Origin: Candidatus Binatia bacterium | GTDB taxonomy: Bacteria > Desulfobacterota > Binatia > UBA12015 | Direction of reading: 5' to 3' | Assembly: GCA_029248525.1 (NCBI GenBank) | Contig: JAQWJE010000039.1 | Span: forward strand, 186,001 to 250,000 | Length of the DNA: 64,000 nt | Shown: in pieces, positions 8,861 to 19,966 of the stretch | Layout: each line of letters starts with the position of its first letter | Numbering within the stretch: the stretch's first letter is position 1 | Program-made: the position numbers and the translations under genes | The notes under the pieces: generated by a model | The model's database searches: none | Told to the model about the DNA's origin: nothing | What the model saw: the letters and a program-made list of their open reading frames with translations, nothing else

Positions 8861-9349
8861 GTGGAGGTGGATGTGGACGGTAGACAGGGATTGAGATTGA
8901 AACGTTGGCTGGTCGTCGGAATTTGTGGGGCCTTTCTCTTCGGCTCGGTCGGGTCAGCGAAGGCAGAAGAGTCGTTCTGGCGCGAGGCGGGTCTTGGGGT
9001 TGGGGCCGGGTTTGCAACCGTTCTCTACGTTCCGGCGAAGGCCGTCTATGCGCTCCTTGGGGCTGCTACTGGCGGTATCGCTTACTGTGTGACCGGGGGC
9101 GACGTCGAGGTGGCGAATGAGATCTGGAATGCTTCGATCAACGGAACCTGGGTATTGACGCCTCCGATGCTGGACGGCGCAGAGAAGATACACTTCAATG
9201 CACCGCCGCGGCCGATGGCAAGCACGCTGCGTGAATATGACGCACCAGCGGCGGTGAGCGAACGAGAGACTGGAGATTCGGGTTATGGCACGCCGGCACC
9301 GCGATACGAGGACTCGAGCTCAGGCGCCGGCGGCTCGGGCTGGAACTGA
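8861..9349 (+). CDS. Exported small protein of unknown function
   Basis: Protein of about 162 residues with no family I recognise. It has a basic N-terminus, a hydrophobic signal segment (about residues 15-33) and a likely cleavage site after SAKA. A glycine/alanine-rich hydrophobic stretch follows (GVGAGFATVLYVPAKAVYAL and LLGAATGGIAYCVTGG), then a polar Ser/Gly-rich tail. The GxxxG-like spacing could insert in or associate with a membrane. The start is a GTG, with further GTG codons just downstream, so the N-terminus is uncertain by a few residues. The 3' end overlaps engB by 65 bases in another frame. Confidence 0.6.
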   Translation: MEVDVDGRQGLRLKRWLVVGICGAFLFGSVGSAKAEESFWREAGLGVGAGFATVLYVPAKAVYALLGAATGGIAYCVTGGDVEVANEIWNASINGTWVLTPPMLDGAEKIHFNAPPRPMASTLREYDAPAAVSERETGDSGYGTPAPRYEDSSSGAGGSGWN

Positions 9350-9971
9350 GAAGCGGCCGCCGAAGCCCAAGCGGATTACCGGCGGAGCGTGGCGATTTGC
9401 GGGCGCGATCGGGGTCACCGGCGAGCCTCCGGATCTCGGCATGCCCGAGGTCGCCTTCGCAGGCCGTTCGAATGTGGGCAAATCCTCTCTGATCAACTGT
9501 TTCACGCGTCACGGTGGATTGGCCCGGACGAGCAAGACGCCCGGTCGGACACAAGAAGTAAATTTCTTCGTCGGTCCCAGTCCGATCTCTCTGGCGGACC
9601 TTCCGGGCTACGGTTTTGCTCGCGCCCCAGCCAATATTCGCGCGCAATGGCGTCCAATGGTGGAGCGCTATATTTCTGGTCGCGAGACTCTTCGGGCGAT
9701 CGTGGTTGTGGTCGACAGCAGGCGCGGGATCACGCCTGGGGATCGAGTCATGATCGATTTTGCACATGCTCACGACAAGGAGATTCTGATTGTTGCGAGC
9801 AAGGTCGACAAGCTGAAAAGAGAGGCGCGACGAAAATCCCTCGATGGTATCCGCCAGGAAGTACCCGAGGTATTTGCCTTCTCGGCCCTATCCAAGGAGG
9901 GTATTCTCGAGATCCGTCGACGCCTTGAGAGTTACGGGCGCGTGCCGGGGTTGAAGTCCGATGAGTCCTGA
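9285..9971 (+). CDS. engB: Ribosome biogenesis GTPase EngB (YihA/YsxC)
   Basis: Protein of 228 residues. G motifs are clear: G1 GRSNVGKSS, G2 region TPGRTQ, G3 DLPGYG and a G4-like SKVDK (usually TKxDK). EngB acts in late assembly of the 50S subunit. Length is slightly above the usual 190-210 because of a basic N-terminal tail rich in Arg/Pro/Lys. GGAG about 9 bases before ATG 9285 supports this start even though it lies inside the preceding gene. It leads the engB-murI-secA run; murI starts within its last codons. Confidence 0.93.
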   Translation: MARRHRDTRTRAQAPAARAGTEKRPPKPKRITGGAWRFAGAIGVTGEPPDLGMPEVAFAGRSNVGKSSLINCFTRHGGLARTSKTPGRTQEVNFFVGPSPISLADLPGYGFARAPANIRAQWRPMVERYISGRETLRAIVVVVDSRRGITPGDRVMIDFAHAHDKEILIVASKVDKLKREARRKSLDGIRQEVPEVFAFSALSKEGILEIRRRLESYGRVPGLKSDES

Positions 9972-10839
9972 GAAGCCAAAGAAGCCGGGTGCCAGAGGCC
10001 GAGCCGGAGACGATCGCCCGATCGGAGTTTTCGATTCCGGGGTCGGTGGACTGACGGTCCTCTCCTCGATCGCCGAACTGCTCCCCAAGGAGAATCTGAT
10101 GTACCTCGGGGATACTGCACGAGTTCCCTATGGCACGAAGTCGGCAGAGACCATCAACGCTTATGCACTGGAAACAGCGGAGTTCTTTGCCGCGCGCGGG
10201 GTCAAGGCGATGGTGATCGCCTGCAATACGGCATCGGCAATGGCCCTGCCCATGCTTCGCGAGAGGTTCTCAATGCCGATTCTTGGCGTGGTCGAACCCG
10301 GGGCGGCCGCGGCGGCAAAGCAGACGGTGAACGGGCGTGTCGGCGTGATCGGGACGGAGGCGACAATGGCGAGCGGGGCCTACCCCCAAGCGCTTCTGTC
10401 CGTAAATCCCGAGATCGAGATATTTACCCGTGCTTGCCCTCTTTTTGTGCCTCTGGCCGAGGAGGGTTGGGTGGACAACGACGTCGCGCGAAGGGTGGTG
10501 GCTCGATATCTATCCAGTTTGAAAGCCAGCGGGGTCGACACATTGGTTCTCGGCTGCACCCATTACCCGCTTCTGGGGGAAGCCATCGGGCGCTATTTGG
10601 GAGAAAACGTAGATATTATCGACTCTGCAGCCGCAACGGCACGGGCCCTCCGCACGGCACTTCGACGGGACGGGTTGCTGAAACCGCGAGGACGCGGTGA
10701 GGCGAGCTTCTTTGTGACGGACGTACCCGACCGATTTATGCGTCTGGGCACTCGTTTCTACGGTGAGAGCGTGTCGTCTGCCGTACGCGTGGTTTTGCGG
10801 GGTGCCGAGGGTTTTGCAGGGAACAACGTCGCCGGTTAG
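9961..10839 (+). CDS. murI: Glutamate racemase
   Basis: Protein of 292 residues converting L- to D-glutamate for peptidoglycan. Both catalytic Cys motifs are present: ACNTASAMALPML near residue 85 and LGCTHYPLL near residue 197. The N-terminal GVFDSGVGGLTVL holds the conserved Asp-Ser. The start overlaps the end of engB by 11 bases, which suggests translational coupling. secA follows 12 bases later. Confidence 0.95.
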   Translation: MSPEKPKKPGARGRAGDDRPIGVFDSGVGGLTVLSSIAELLPKENLMYLGDTARVPYGTKSAETINAYALETAEFFAARGVKAMVIACNTASAMALPMLRERFSMPILGVVEPGAAAAAKQTVNGRVGVIGTEATMASGAYPQALLSVNPEIEIFTRACPLFVPLAEEGWVDNDVARRVVARYLSSLKASGVDTLVLGCTHYPLLGEAIGRYLGENVDIIDSAAATARALRTALRRDGLLKPRGRGEASFFVTDVPDRFMRLGTRFYGESVSSAVRVVLRGAEGFAGNNVAG

Positions 10840-10851
10840 GCTCGATGCAAG

Positions 10852-13515
<2,664 letters not shown>

Positions 13516-13551
13516 AGAGGGTTCACGCCTTTTCCCCTCTCGAAAGAAAAG

Positions 13552-13579
13552 AAAAAGCCCTGATAAATCAGGGCTTTTT
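13552..13579. terminator. Bidirectional rho-independent terminator (secA/HU)
   Basis: Inverted repeat with arms AAAAAGCCCTGA and TCAGGGCTTTTT around a four-base loop. The GC core is flanked by an A run on one side and a T run on the other, so it can end transcripts from secA on the plus strand and from the HU gene on the minus strand. Confidence 0.9.
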
Positions 13580-13596
13580 CCAATCCGTCTACCAAG

Positions 13597-13612
13597 GGCG
13601 CCTCGAGGCGCC
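13597..13612. repeat. 16-bp perfect palindrome
   Basis: GGCGCCTCGAGGCGCC is a perfect palindrome lying between the secA/HU terminator and the HU stop codon. It could form a short hairpin or be a protein-binding site. Nothing else in the sequence identifies its role. Confidence 0.5.
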
Positions 13613-13629
13613 TCGGGTGAGCAAGAATT

Positions 13630-13917
13630 TTACTTCTTTTTGACGCCAAGAACCCCATCTTTGAATGCCTTGGCAACTGTGAAGCCGACCTTCTTGCGGG
13701 CCGGAATCTTGATCGCTTCACCCGTCTGCGGATTCCGCCCCATGCGGGCCTTCATCTTGCGCAGACGCAAGATACCCAAACCGGGAATCTTGACCGGATC
13801 GCCCTTCTTGACTGCCTTCGCAGCCGTCGTGACCAGCGTCGTCAATACCTGATCTGCCTGCTTCTTTGTGATGTCCGCAGACTCGGCGAGTACCGTCAGC
13901 AATTCCGTCTTTGTCAT
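13630..13917 (-). CDS. HU-family DNA-binding protein
   Basis: Protein of 95 residues, matching HU/IHF length. The signature GRNPQTGEAIKIPARKKVGF forms the DNA-bending arm, and a lysine-rich tail ends the protein. As a dimer it would bend and compact DNA. A strong AAGGAGATG precedes the ATG. Gene and secA share the convergent terminator. I cannot tell HU from IHF-like roles from this sequence; HU is more likely because no partner subunit is adjacent. Confidence 0.93.
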   Translation of the reverse strand: MTKTELLTVLAESADITKKQADQVLTTLVTTAAKAVKKGDPVKIPGLGILRLRKMKARMGRNPQTGEAIKIPARKKVGFTVAKAFKDGVLGVKKK

Positions 13918-14063
13918 TCTTGCATCTCCTTCAAAACCAGTTGAAATTATGTGCTGTCTTCAGCGTGCCCCTGAGTACGCGAATGGCTGGGGCGTGTCAA
14001 GGAATCGGAGAGCATCCGATTAAAAAAGTCCCTGTGCCGCAAGGGGTTCCACCGCTAATGCTC

Positions 14064-14774
14064 TCAGCGAATCTGATCGGAAAGTTTATTTTGGAACGAT
14101 CGGATACGTGCGGCGTTCGCCCCCAGATCGCTTTTCCCGTCGCGGGACTTCGAGCGGATATCCACGATGCTTCCCGAATCGCTCGGGCGGACGCGCACCA
14201 CGATGTCGTCCTGGAATCCGAAAATGAGTGTCGAAGCAGTCGCCTCGATGGTGCCATTTTCTGGATTGACGAGGACGACGGTCCACTGCGGTTCAGCCTC
14301 GGCGATTGCCGCGGCCGCTGCAAACGTTTCTGAAGATTGGGTTGAAAATGTTTGCGGTGCGAGGTCGCCGCAGCATTCCGTTTGCTGCGCCGCGTACTCT
14401 TTCGGATATTCCATATCGCGTCCAAGGTTTGCGGGGAGCGTGCGGGCGTGGGCAAAGCTAGGAGGCTCCTGAAGATCGGTGGTGAAGTCGTTGATCGGAG
14501 GCCCATCCCCCGAGGATGTCAGAACAGCAAGGATGAACGCGAGTCCGGCAGCCACAGTCGCGAGACCGGGTGCGCCCAGGGGGTGTCCGCGCAGGCGTCG
14601 GACGAAGAAAGCCCCCGAAACCAGCGCAGCGCCGATGCCACCGAGAGCAAAAAGATAGAAAGCGGTTAGAGCGGCGCCGAGGCGCAGCCAACCCACGAGG
14701 ATCCCGGCGAAAAGCAGTAAGGCAAAGAAGGAGCCGATGCGATCGAGCCATTGAGAACGTTTTTGCGTGACCAT
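14064..14774 (-). CDS. DUF1499 membrane protein
   Basis: Protein of about 236 residues from ATG 14774. Three hydrophobic segments occupy the first 95 residues; a soluble DUF1499 domain follows, opening with PPINDFTTDLQEPPSF and closing with IVDIRSKSRDGKSDLGANAA, both characteristic of the family. DUF1499 proteins occur as lipoproteins or membrane proteins of unknown function. The open frame reaches 14864, but that would overlap the divergent gene at 14821, so the internal Met is preferred. Confidence 0.78.
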   Translation of the reverse strand: MVTQKRSQWLDRIGSFFALLLFAGILVGWLRLGAALTAFYLFALGGIGAALVSGAFFVRRLRGHPLGAPGLATVAAGLAFILAVLTSSGDGPPINDFTTDLQEPPSFAHARTLPANLGRDMEYPKEYAAQQTECCGDLAPQTFSTQSSETFAAAAAIAEAEPQWTVVLVNPENGTIEATASTLIFGFQDDIVVRVRPSDSGSIVDIRSKSRDGKSDLGANAARIRSFQNKLSDQIR

Positions 14775-14820
14775 GGTTCCTACTTGACTGTGGACCGTCA
14801 CAACTGCAACACCTGCGGGC

Positions 14821-15360
14821 ATGTTTTCCCGTTTATTGATCTCGCTTGCTGTTTTTTTTCTCATTGCTGGGGGACTCGGGGCCGCCGAGACAGGTCAACC
14901 GGGGCCGACGCCCGGTAATCCCGAGGATCGCGTGGGCGCGTTGACGGTTTTTGCGGATGGCGATGAGACGATGGGGGCGATTCCTCTGGGGGTGCAATTG
15001 GACGTCGAGGTTCTGCCCGGCACCGGGGTACCACCCTATCGCTACCATTGGGACTTTGGTGACGGCACGACATTCAGCGATCAGCAAAACCCTTCGCACG
15101 TCTACCGGGTACCGGGGAGCTTTCGCGCGAGTGTGATCGTGATTGACGGTCGAGAGGAGGTCGATCAGGACTACGTGGATGTGACCGTTTACGAAGTCGT
15201 GGGCGAAGGGGATGTGACGGCCCGAGAGTTGCAAGCGTGGGTGTCATCTCAAGGCAAGACAGGTGGCGTGGCGCCCTTCGTTGTCCGGCCGAGTCCGGGG
15301 GCCGATTCGGGGGCATCGCAGGGCGCAACGATCCCGGAGAGGTCGGCCTCGGGGAAGTAG
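14821..15360 (+). CDS. Secreted PKD-domain protein
   Basis: Protein of 179 residues. It has a signal peptide (hydrophobic run, cleavage near GLGAAE), one PKD domain carrying the diagnostic YHWDFGDGTTFSDQQNPSHVY with a following beta-strand VTV, and a Ser/Gly/Pro-rich tail of about 45 residues. PKD domains are Ig-like modules found on bacterial surface and secreted proteins and usually mediate binding. It is divergent from the DUF1499 gene. A single PKD module with no enzymatic domain leaves the role open. Confidence 0.75.
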   Translation: MFSRLLISLAVFFLIAGGLGAAETGQPGPTPGNPEDRVGALTVFADGDETMGAIPLGVQLDVEVLPGTGVPPYRYHWDFGDGTTFSDQQNPSHVYRVPGSFRASVIVIDGREEVDQDYVDVTVYEVVGEGDVTARELQAWVSSQGKTGGVAPFVVRPSPGADSGASQGATIPERSASGK

Positions 15361-15364
15361 GGAT

Positions 15365-15814
15365 TCAGTAAAGAATTGGCCCGTCAACCATCGCGCCCGC
15401 TGGTGAAGCGCAATATTGCTGAGCGTTCAGGCTTTGGCGGTCGAGGCCGATCGCGAGGGCCATCTGGCGGAAGTTCGCACATCCGGGTAACCCGTCCCCC
15501 TTGTTTTCGATCGTCCGCAGCTTGGACTCGAAACGCGCCTGCGCTCTACCCAGACAGGACTCCAGTTTATGGGGTTTCCCTTTGGCGACATTTCGAACGC
15601 CCTTGCTGTGGCATTTTTCGAAACTGGTCGAGAGCCGTGCCAATTCCTTGGATGCCGACGCCAGGTTTCTCTGGACACTTGACCCTTCGGGAACAAAGGC
15701 TCGATCTCCGGGAAGTGTGAAAATATCCGGCAATCGATCCGCGGCGAGGCTATCGCCGGTCGAGACGAGGCCAAGCAGGAAAAGAACGGTCAGAACTGTA
15801 GGAATCTTCTTCAT
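15365..15814 (-). CDS. Exported small Cys-containing protein, unknown function
   Basis: Protein of 149 residues with a clear signal peptide: MKK followed by a hydrophobic run and a likely cleavage after DSLA. The mature part is about 123 residues, largely helical by composition, with Cys residues (FEKCHSK, LESCLGR, PGCANF, QYCASP) spaced so that two disulfides are possible. I recognise no family. It is convergent with the PKD gene, four bases apart, and has no evident operon partner. Confidence 0.6.
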   Translation of the reverse strand: MKKIPTVLTVLFLLGLVSTGDSLAADRLPDIFTLPGDRAFVPEGSSVQRNLASASKELARLSTSFEKCHSKGVRNVAKGKPHKLESCLGRAQARFESKLRTIENKGDGLPGCANFRQMALAIGLDRQSLNAQQYCASPAGAMVDGPILY

Positions 15815-15887
15815 TTTGGGGGTGTCTTGCTTTAGGTGACTCGCGGTACGATTGGAGCAGAAATATCTCTGTCGGGAAAGGGTGTTT

Positions 15888-17393
15888 TTACTCGGGAGCG
15901 GCCAGTTGGGCCCGTAGGGCCTCGTTGACAGCTTTCGGGTTCGCTTTGCCCTGCGTCTCTTTCATGACAAGGCCGACAAAGAATCCGATAAGTTTATCCT
16001 TGCCACCGCGATATTCCTCGACTTTATCGGGATGAGCCGCGATCACGCTGGTAACGACCGCTGCGATCGCGCCCGGGTCTGTCACTTGCCGGAGGCCCTG
16101 TTCCTCGATGATCTGATCGGCGTCCTTGCCGGATTCCAGCATCTGCTCGAAAACGTTTTTTGCGATCTTCCCGCTGATGGTCTGGTCGTCGATTCGCATC
16201 ACCAAATTACCGAGTGTAGTGGCCGCCACCGGCCACTCTTCAATCACGAGAGCATCGTCGAGGCGGCGGTCTCTGACAATCCGCTGGACATCGCCCATGA
16301 CCCAGTTGGCGATCGATTTGGGATTGTCATGGGCGGCGACAGCGGCTTCGTAATAATCCCCGAGGTCGCGACGGCTGGTGAGGATCGCCGCATCATATGC
16401 GGACAGGCTGTAGTCTCGAACAAAGCGATCCCGGCGTTGGGCCGGGAGCTCGGGGAGGTCCGCGCGAATGGCTTCGATCCATTCGGGCTCGACGCGCAAT
16501 GGCGGAAGGTCGGGTTCCGGAAAGTAGCGATAATCATGAGCGTCTTCCTTGGATCGCATCGACTCGGTGCGCTCGCGGTCTGCATCCCAGAGACGCGTCT
16601 GCTGGACGACGGAGCCGCCGTCCTCGACCAGATCAATCTGACGCAGGATCTCCCAGTCGACGGCTCGCTCGATATTCCGGAAAGAATTCATGTTCTTGAT
16701 CTCGGTGCGCGTACCCAGTTGCTCGGTCCCGCGCTTGCGGATCGAGACATTTGCGTCACAGCGCATACTTCCCTCTTCCATATTTCCATCGCAGGAGCCG
16801 ATATGCTGGAGGAGGACGCGAAGCGTCCTCATATACTCGGCGGCCTCTTTGGGGGATCGGATATCGGGCTCGCTGACGATCTCCATCAAAGGTACACCCG
16901 CCCGATTCAAGTCGACGCGCGAATAAGCTTCCTGAGGATCATGAATGCTCTTGCCCGCATCCTCTTCCATATGAATGCGCGTGAGGCGCACGCGAGTTGT
17001 TCCACCCTCGAGCGGGACGTCGAGATGACCGCCAACGGCGAGTGGTTCCTCGTACATGCTGACTTGATAGCCCTTGGGCAGGTCCGGGTAGAAATAGTTC
17101 TTGCGCGACCAGATTGCGGTCTCAGGCAAGGAGCATCCGGTCGCGAGAGCGGTGCGCACCGACAACTCGACGGCGCGTCGGTTGAGCACGGGTAGAACGC
17201 CAGGCATGCCCAGACAGACCGGACAGGTATGGGCATTCGGCTCGGCCCCGAACGAGGTGGAACATCCGCAGAAGAGTTTGGAGACGGTCAGAAGCTGTGC
17301 GTGAACCTCAAGGCCGATCACGGGCTCCCAGTCCCCATAGCGCTGACTCGAGGGATCCCCCGGAGCGGTATCCATTTGCTTGTCTCCGTTCAT
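15888..17393 (-). CDS. gatB: Aspartyl/glutamyl-tRNA amidotransferase subunit B
   Basis: Protein of 501 residues when started at ATG 17393, which forms a TGATG overlap with the gatA stop. Signatures include EPVIGLEVHAQL, the Cys-rich FCGCSTSF...HTCPVCLG zinc-type site, and the C-terminal YqeY-like tRNA-binding domain. GatB activates Glu or Asp on mischarged tRNA with ATP and receives ammonia from GatA. The open frame continues upstream inside gatA, but that extension is not family-like. gatC, gatA and gatB form one operon. Confidence 0.95.
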   Translation of the reverse strand: MNGDKQMDTAPGDPSSQRYGDWEPVIGLEVHAQLLTVSKLFCGCSTSFGAEPNAHTCPVCLGMPGVLPVLNRRAVELSVRTALATGCSLPETAIWSRKNYFYPDLPKGYQVSMYEEPLAVGGHLDVPLEGGTTRVRLTRIHMEEDAGKSIHDPQEAYSRVDLNRAGVPLMEIVSEPDIRSPKEAAEYMRTLRVLLQHIGSCDGNMEEGSMRCDANVSIRKRGTEQLGTRTEIKNMNSFRNIERAVDWEILRQIDLVEDGGSVVQQTRLWDADRERTESMRSKEDAHDYRYFPEPDLPPLRVEPEWIEAIRADLPELPAQRRDRFVRDYSLSAYDAAILTSRRDLGDYYEAAVAAHDNPKSIANWVMGDVQRIVRDRRLDDALVIEEWPVAATTLGNLVMRIDDQTISGKIAKNVFEQMLESGKDADQIIEEQGLRQVTDPGAIAAVVTSVIAAHPDKVEEYRGGKDKLIGFFVGLVMKETQGKANPKAVNEALRAQLAAPE

Positions 17394-18874
17394 CAGTTTT
17401 TGCCCCCGGTCAGATCTGCCATTTCCTGATGCCAGGCGGTGTCTTGCTGGTAGGCATCGCCGATCTTCAAGGCAGTCGCCTCGCCGAACGAGGGGGCGAG
17501 GATCTGCAGACCTATCGGAAGTCTTTTGGTGTCGAATCCGCACGGTACGACCAGCCCCGGGATTCCAGCGAGATTGGCGGAGTTGGTGAAAACGTCCGAG
17601 AGATACATGGACAAGGGGTCGGAGGCCTTTTCTCCGAGCCGGAACGCTGTCTGGGGCGCGGTCGGGGTGACGATGGCATCGCAGTGGGCATAGGCCTTCT
17701 CGAAGTCTTCCCGGATCAAGGTGCGCGCCTGCAGAGCCTTGCGGTAGTAGGCATCATAGTAGCCCGCCGAGAGCGCATAGGTGCCCAGAATGATACGGCG
17801 TTTGACCTCTGGCCCGAATCCCTCCACTCGGCTTTCCCGGTACATCTCGAGCAGGTTGGTGGCCTTGGCGGTCCGATGCCCATAGCGCACGCCGTCGTAG
17901 CGTCCGAGATTCGAGGAGGCTTCTGCTGTCGCAATCAGATAGTAGGTCGCGACTGCGTATGGCGTATGAGGAAGGTCGACCTCGACCAATTCAGCGCCGC
18001 GCCCTCGCAGGACCTCCAACGCTTCGCGTACGGCTCGCTCGACATCCTCGGAGATCCCTCCCTCGAAATATTGCCGGGGCAAGCCGAGTTTCAGACCCTT
18101 CAGATCGCCGCTGAGTTCCGCGCGGTAGTCGGGTACGGCAACCTCTGCAGAGGTCGAGTCCTTTGGGTCATGACCCGCGATGACGCCCAGCACCATCGCC
18201 AAATCTTCAGCTGTTTTCGCGAACGGTCCAACCTGGTCGAGGGAAGACGCGTAAGCGATCACGCCGTACCGGGAGACTCGACCGTAGGTCGGTTTGAGTC
18301 CGCTGACCCCGGTAAAGGCTGCCGGCAGTCGAATCGAGCCTCCGGTGTCGGTACCCAGAGACGCGAGGGCTTCGCCGGCTGCGACGGCAACCGCGGACCC
18401 GCCTGAGGATCCTCCGGGCACGCGATCGAGATCCCAGGGGTTTCGACAAGCGCCGTAAGCGGAGTTTTCATTGGAAGACCCCATGGCGAATTCGTCCATA
18501 TTCGCCTTGCCCATGAGGATAGCGCCGGCCGCCGCCAGTCGTTCAGTGGAATCGGCATCGTAGGGCGGCACAAAATTCTCCAGGATTCGTGAGGCGCAGG
18601 TGGTCCGAATTCCTTTGGTCGCGAAGATATCCTTCAGAACGATCGGGATTCCGAGCAGGGGCTTGGAGATGCCCGCCGAAAGCTCCTCGTCGGCTCGGGC
18701 GGCGTCTTCGAGCGCGCGTTCCCCGGTAACGGCGAGCAGCGCGTGCAGCCGGCCTTCGACAAGGCTGATCCGGTCGAGCAGGGCGCGTGTCAGCTCTGTG
18801 GCTGTGATTTCTCGCGCGTCGAGGCTCCGACGAGCCTCGGCAACAGAAAACGTTCTGGGGTCGAGTAAATTCAT
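17393..18874 (-). CDS. gatA: Aspartyl/glutamyl-tRNA amidotransferase subunit A
   Basis: Protein of 493 residues of the amidase signature family. The Ser-cisSer-Lys triad is present: Lys in [12 protein letters not shown] near residue 80, and the serines in [16 protein letters not shown] and [14 protein letters not shown]. It hydrolyses glutamine and channels ammonia to GatB. It lies 15 bases after gatC and is coupled to gatB. GatCAB implies that Gln-tRNA, Asn-tRNA or both are made by transamidation in this organism. Confidence 0.96.
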   Translation of the reverse strand: MNLLDPRTFSVAEARRSLDAREITATELTRALLDRISLVEGRLHALLAVTGERALEDAARADEELSAGISKPLLGIPIVLKDIFATKGIRTTCASRILENFVPPYDADSTERLAAAGAILMGKANMDEFAMGSSNENSAYGACRNPWDLDRVPGGSSGGSAVAVAAGEALASLGTDTGGSIRLPAAFTGVSGLKPTYGRVSRYGVIAYASSLDQVGPFAKTAEDLAMVLGVIAGHDPKDSTSAEVAVPDYRAELSGDLKGLKLGLPRQYFEGGISEDVERAVREALEVLRGRGAELVEVDLPHTPYAVATYYLIATAEASSNLGRYDGVRYGHRTAKATNLLEMYRESRVEGFGPEVKRRIILGTYALSAGYYDAYYRKALQARTLIREDFEKAYAHCDAIVTPTAPQTAFRLGEKASDPLSMYLSDVFTNSANLAGIPGLVVPCGFDTKRLPIGLQILAPSFGEATALKIGDAYQQDTAWHQEMADLTGGKN

Positions 18875-18889
18875 CGCAGGGAATCCGAT

Positions 18890-19177
18890 CTAGTCGAGAA
18901 TCTTGGGAACACGAAGGAAGGTTTCGTCCGGGTCTGGTGCGCCGGCGACCATCTCGCGGGCTCGTTCCGGGTTGGTCACGGCATCTTCCCGCAGGACCGG
19001 GCGCTCGTTCCCGGACCCCAGAGTGGGCAGAACACCGTCGGTGTCGAGTTCCTGGAGCTTTTCGACGTATGCCAGGATCGACTCCAACTCCCCTCGCAAC
19101 GAATGCTTTTCTTCCTCGCGCAGGCCAAGCCTGGCAAGGCGTGCCATGTTTTCCACATCCTCGATAGTCACCGCCAT
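18890..19177 (-). CDS. gatC: Aspartyl/glutamyl-tRNA amidotransferase subunit C
   Basis: Protein of 95 residues. The GatC pattern is present: VEDVENMARLARLGLREEE at the start and a conserved DPDETFLRVPKILD C-terminus. It stabilises the GatA-GatB interface. It is first in gatC-gatA-gatB and divergent from the DUF2760 operon, whose promoter must lie between about 19178 and 19249. Confidence 0.93.
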   Translation of the reverse strand: MAVTIEDVENMARLARLGLREEEKHSLRGELESILAYVEKLQELDTDGVLPTLGSGNERPVLREDAVTNPERAREMVAGAPDPDETFLRVPKILD

Positions 19178-19249
19178 GAGGTGTCTTTACATGGCGGTTG
19201 GGGAAGCGGCAATTTGCACGAGGGAGCCCCGACCGCGAAACTAGGTTTC

Positions 19250-19966
19250 ATGGGAATGCAGGCAGGTGGGCAGCGTCGTTTTTTTTGGAGCTTTGCAGGG
19301 TTGGTGGTCTCCTGGGCCGGAGTTTTCTGGGCGCTCGCGGCGCTTGGTTCCATCAACGCGGCCGCCTGGGTGGCTTACCAGGAGGCGTGGACGGCCGGTG
19401 ACCCGCAGATCATTCTGAGGGCGACCGGCGAGTCGCCCGGCCTCCCCGCTTTTGTGGCGCTCTTTCTTGGTCCTGTGGTCGCCCTTCTGGCCGGGCGGAT
19501 GAGCGGTTCGGGTGTCCCGGTGAAGGTGGAGACGGAAGCACGCCCTCCCGAACCGCCGGAGGCGCCGGTCGGCCCGGATCCGGATGCTGTGGCGCTTCGT
19601 CTGCTGGCTACTCTGCAGGAAGAGGCTCGCCTTCTGGATTTTGTGTCGGAAGATGTGGCCGGCTACAGTGACGAGGAGGTCGGGGCCGCGGCAAGGGGCG
19701 TGCACGCAGGTCTCGTGAGAGCGCTGCGAGATCGGGTTCGCCTTGCACCCCTGCGTGAGGAGGAGGAGGGCGCTCCGGTGGTTCTGGAGGAGGGTTTCTC
19801 GCCGGTCTCCATCCGGCTGCAGGGGAGCCCGACGGGCCAGGCTCCGTGGCAGGGCGTTCTTGTGCATCCTGGCTGGATCGCAACCTTTGTGGAGCTCCCG
19901 CGAGCCACCGAAGGAAGTGACCCTCGGATTTTGGCGCCTGCGGAAATCGATGTGAATCAAGGATGA
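19250..19966 (+). CDS. DUF2760 protein, first gene of an Hsp70-like operon
   Basis: Protein of about 238 residues. Two hydrophobic segments (about residues 15-40 and 65-85) form an N-terminal membrane anchor. After a Pro/Glu-rich linker comes the DUF2760 domain, recognisable by ALRLLATLQEEARLLDF and the following SEDVAGYSDEEVGAAARG. No function has been assigned to the domain that I know of. ATG 19250 (or 19256) is preferred over the longer frame, which overlaps gatC. Its stop overlaps the start of the first Hsp70 gene in ATGA. A membrane anchor next to two soluble chaperone-like ATPases suggests a recruiting or docking role (inference). Confidence 0.78.
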   Translation: MGMQAGGQRRFFWSFAGLVVSWAGVFWALAALGSINAAAWVAYQEAWTAGDPQIILRATGESPGLPAFVALFLGPVVALLAGRMSGSGVPVKVETEARPPEPPEAPVGPDPDAVALRLLATLQEEARLLDFVSEDVAGYSDEEVGAAARGVHAGLVRALRDRVRLAPLREEEEGAPVVLEEGFSPVSIRLQGSPTGQAPWQGVLVHPGWIATFVELPRATEGSDPRILAPAEIDVNQG

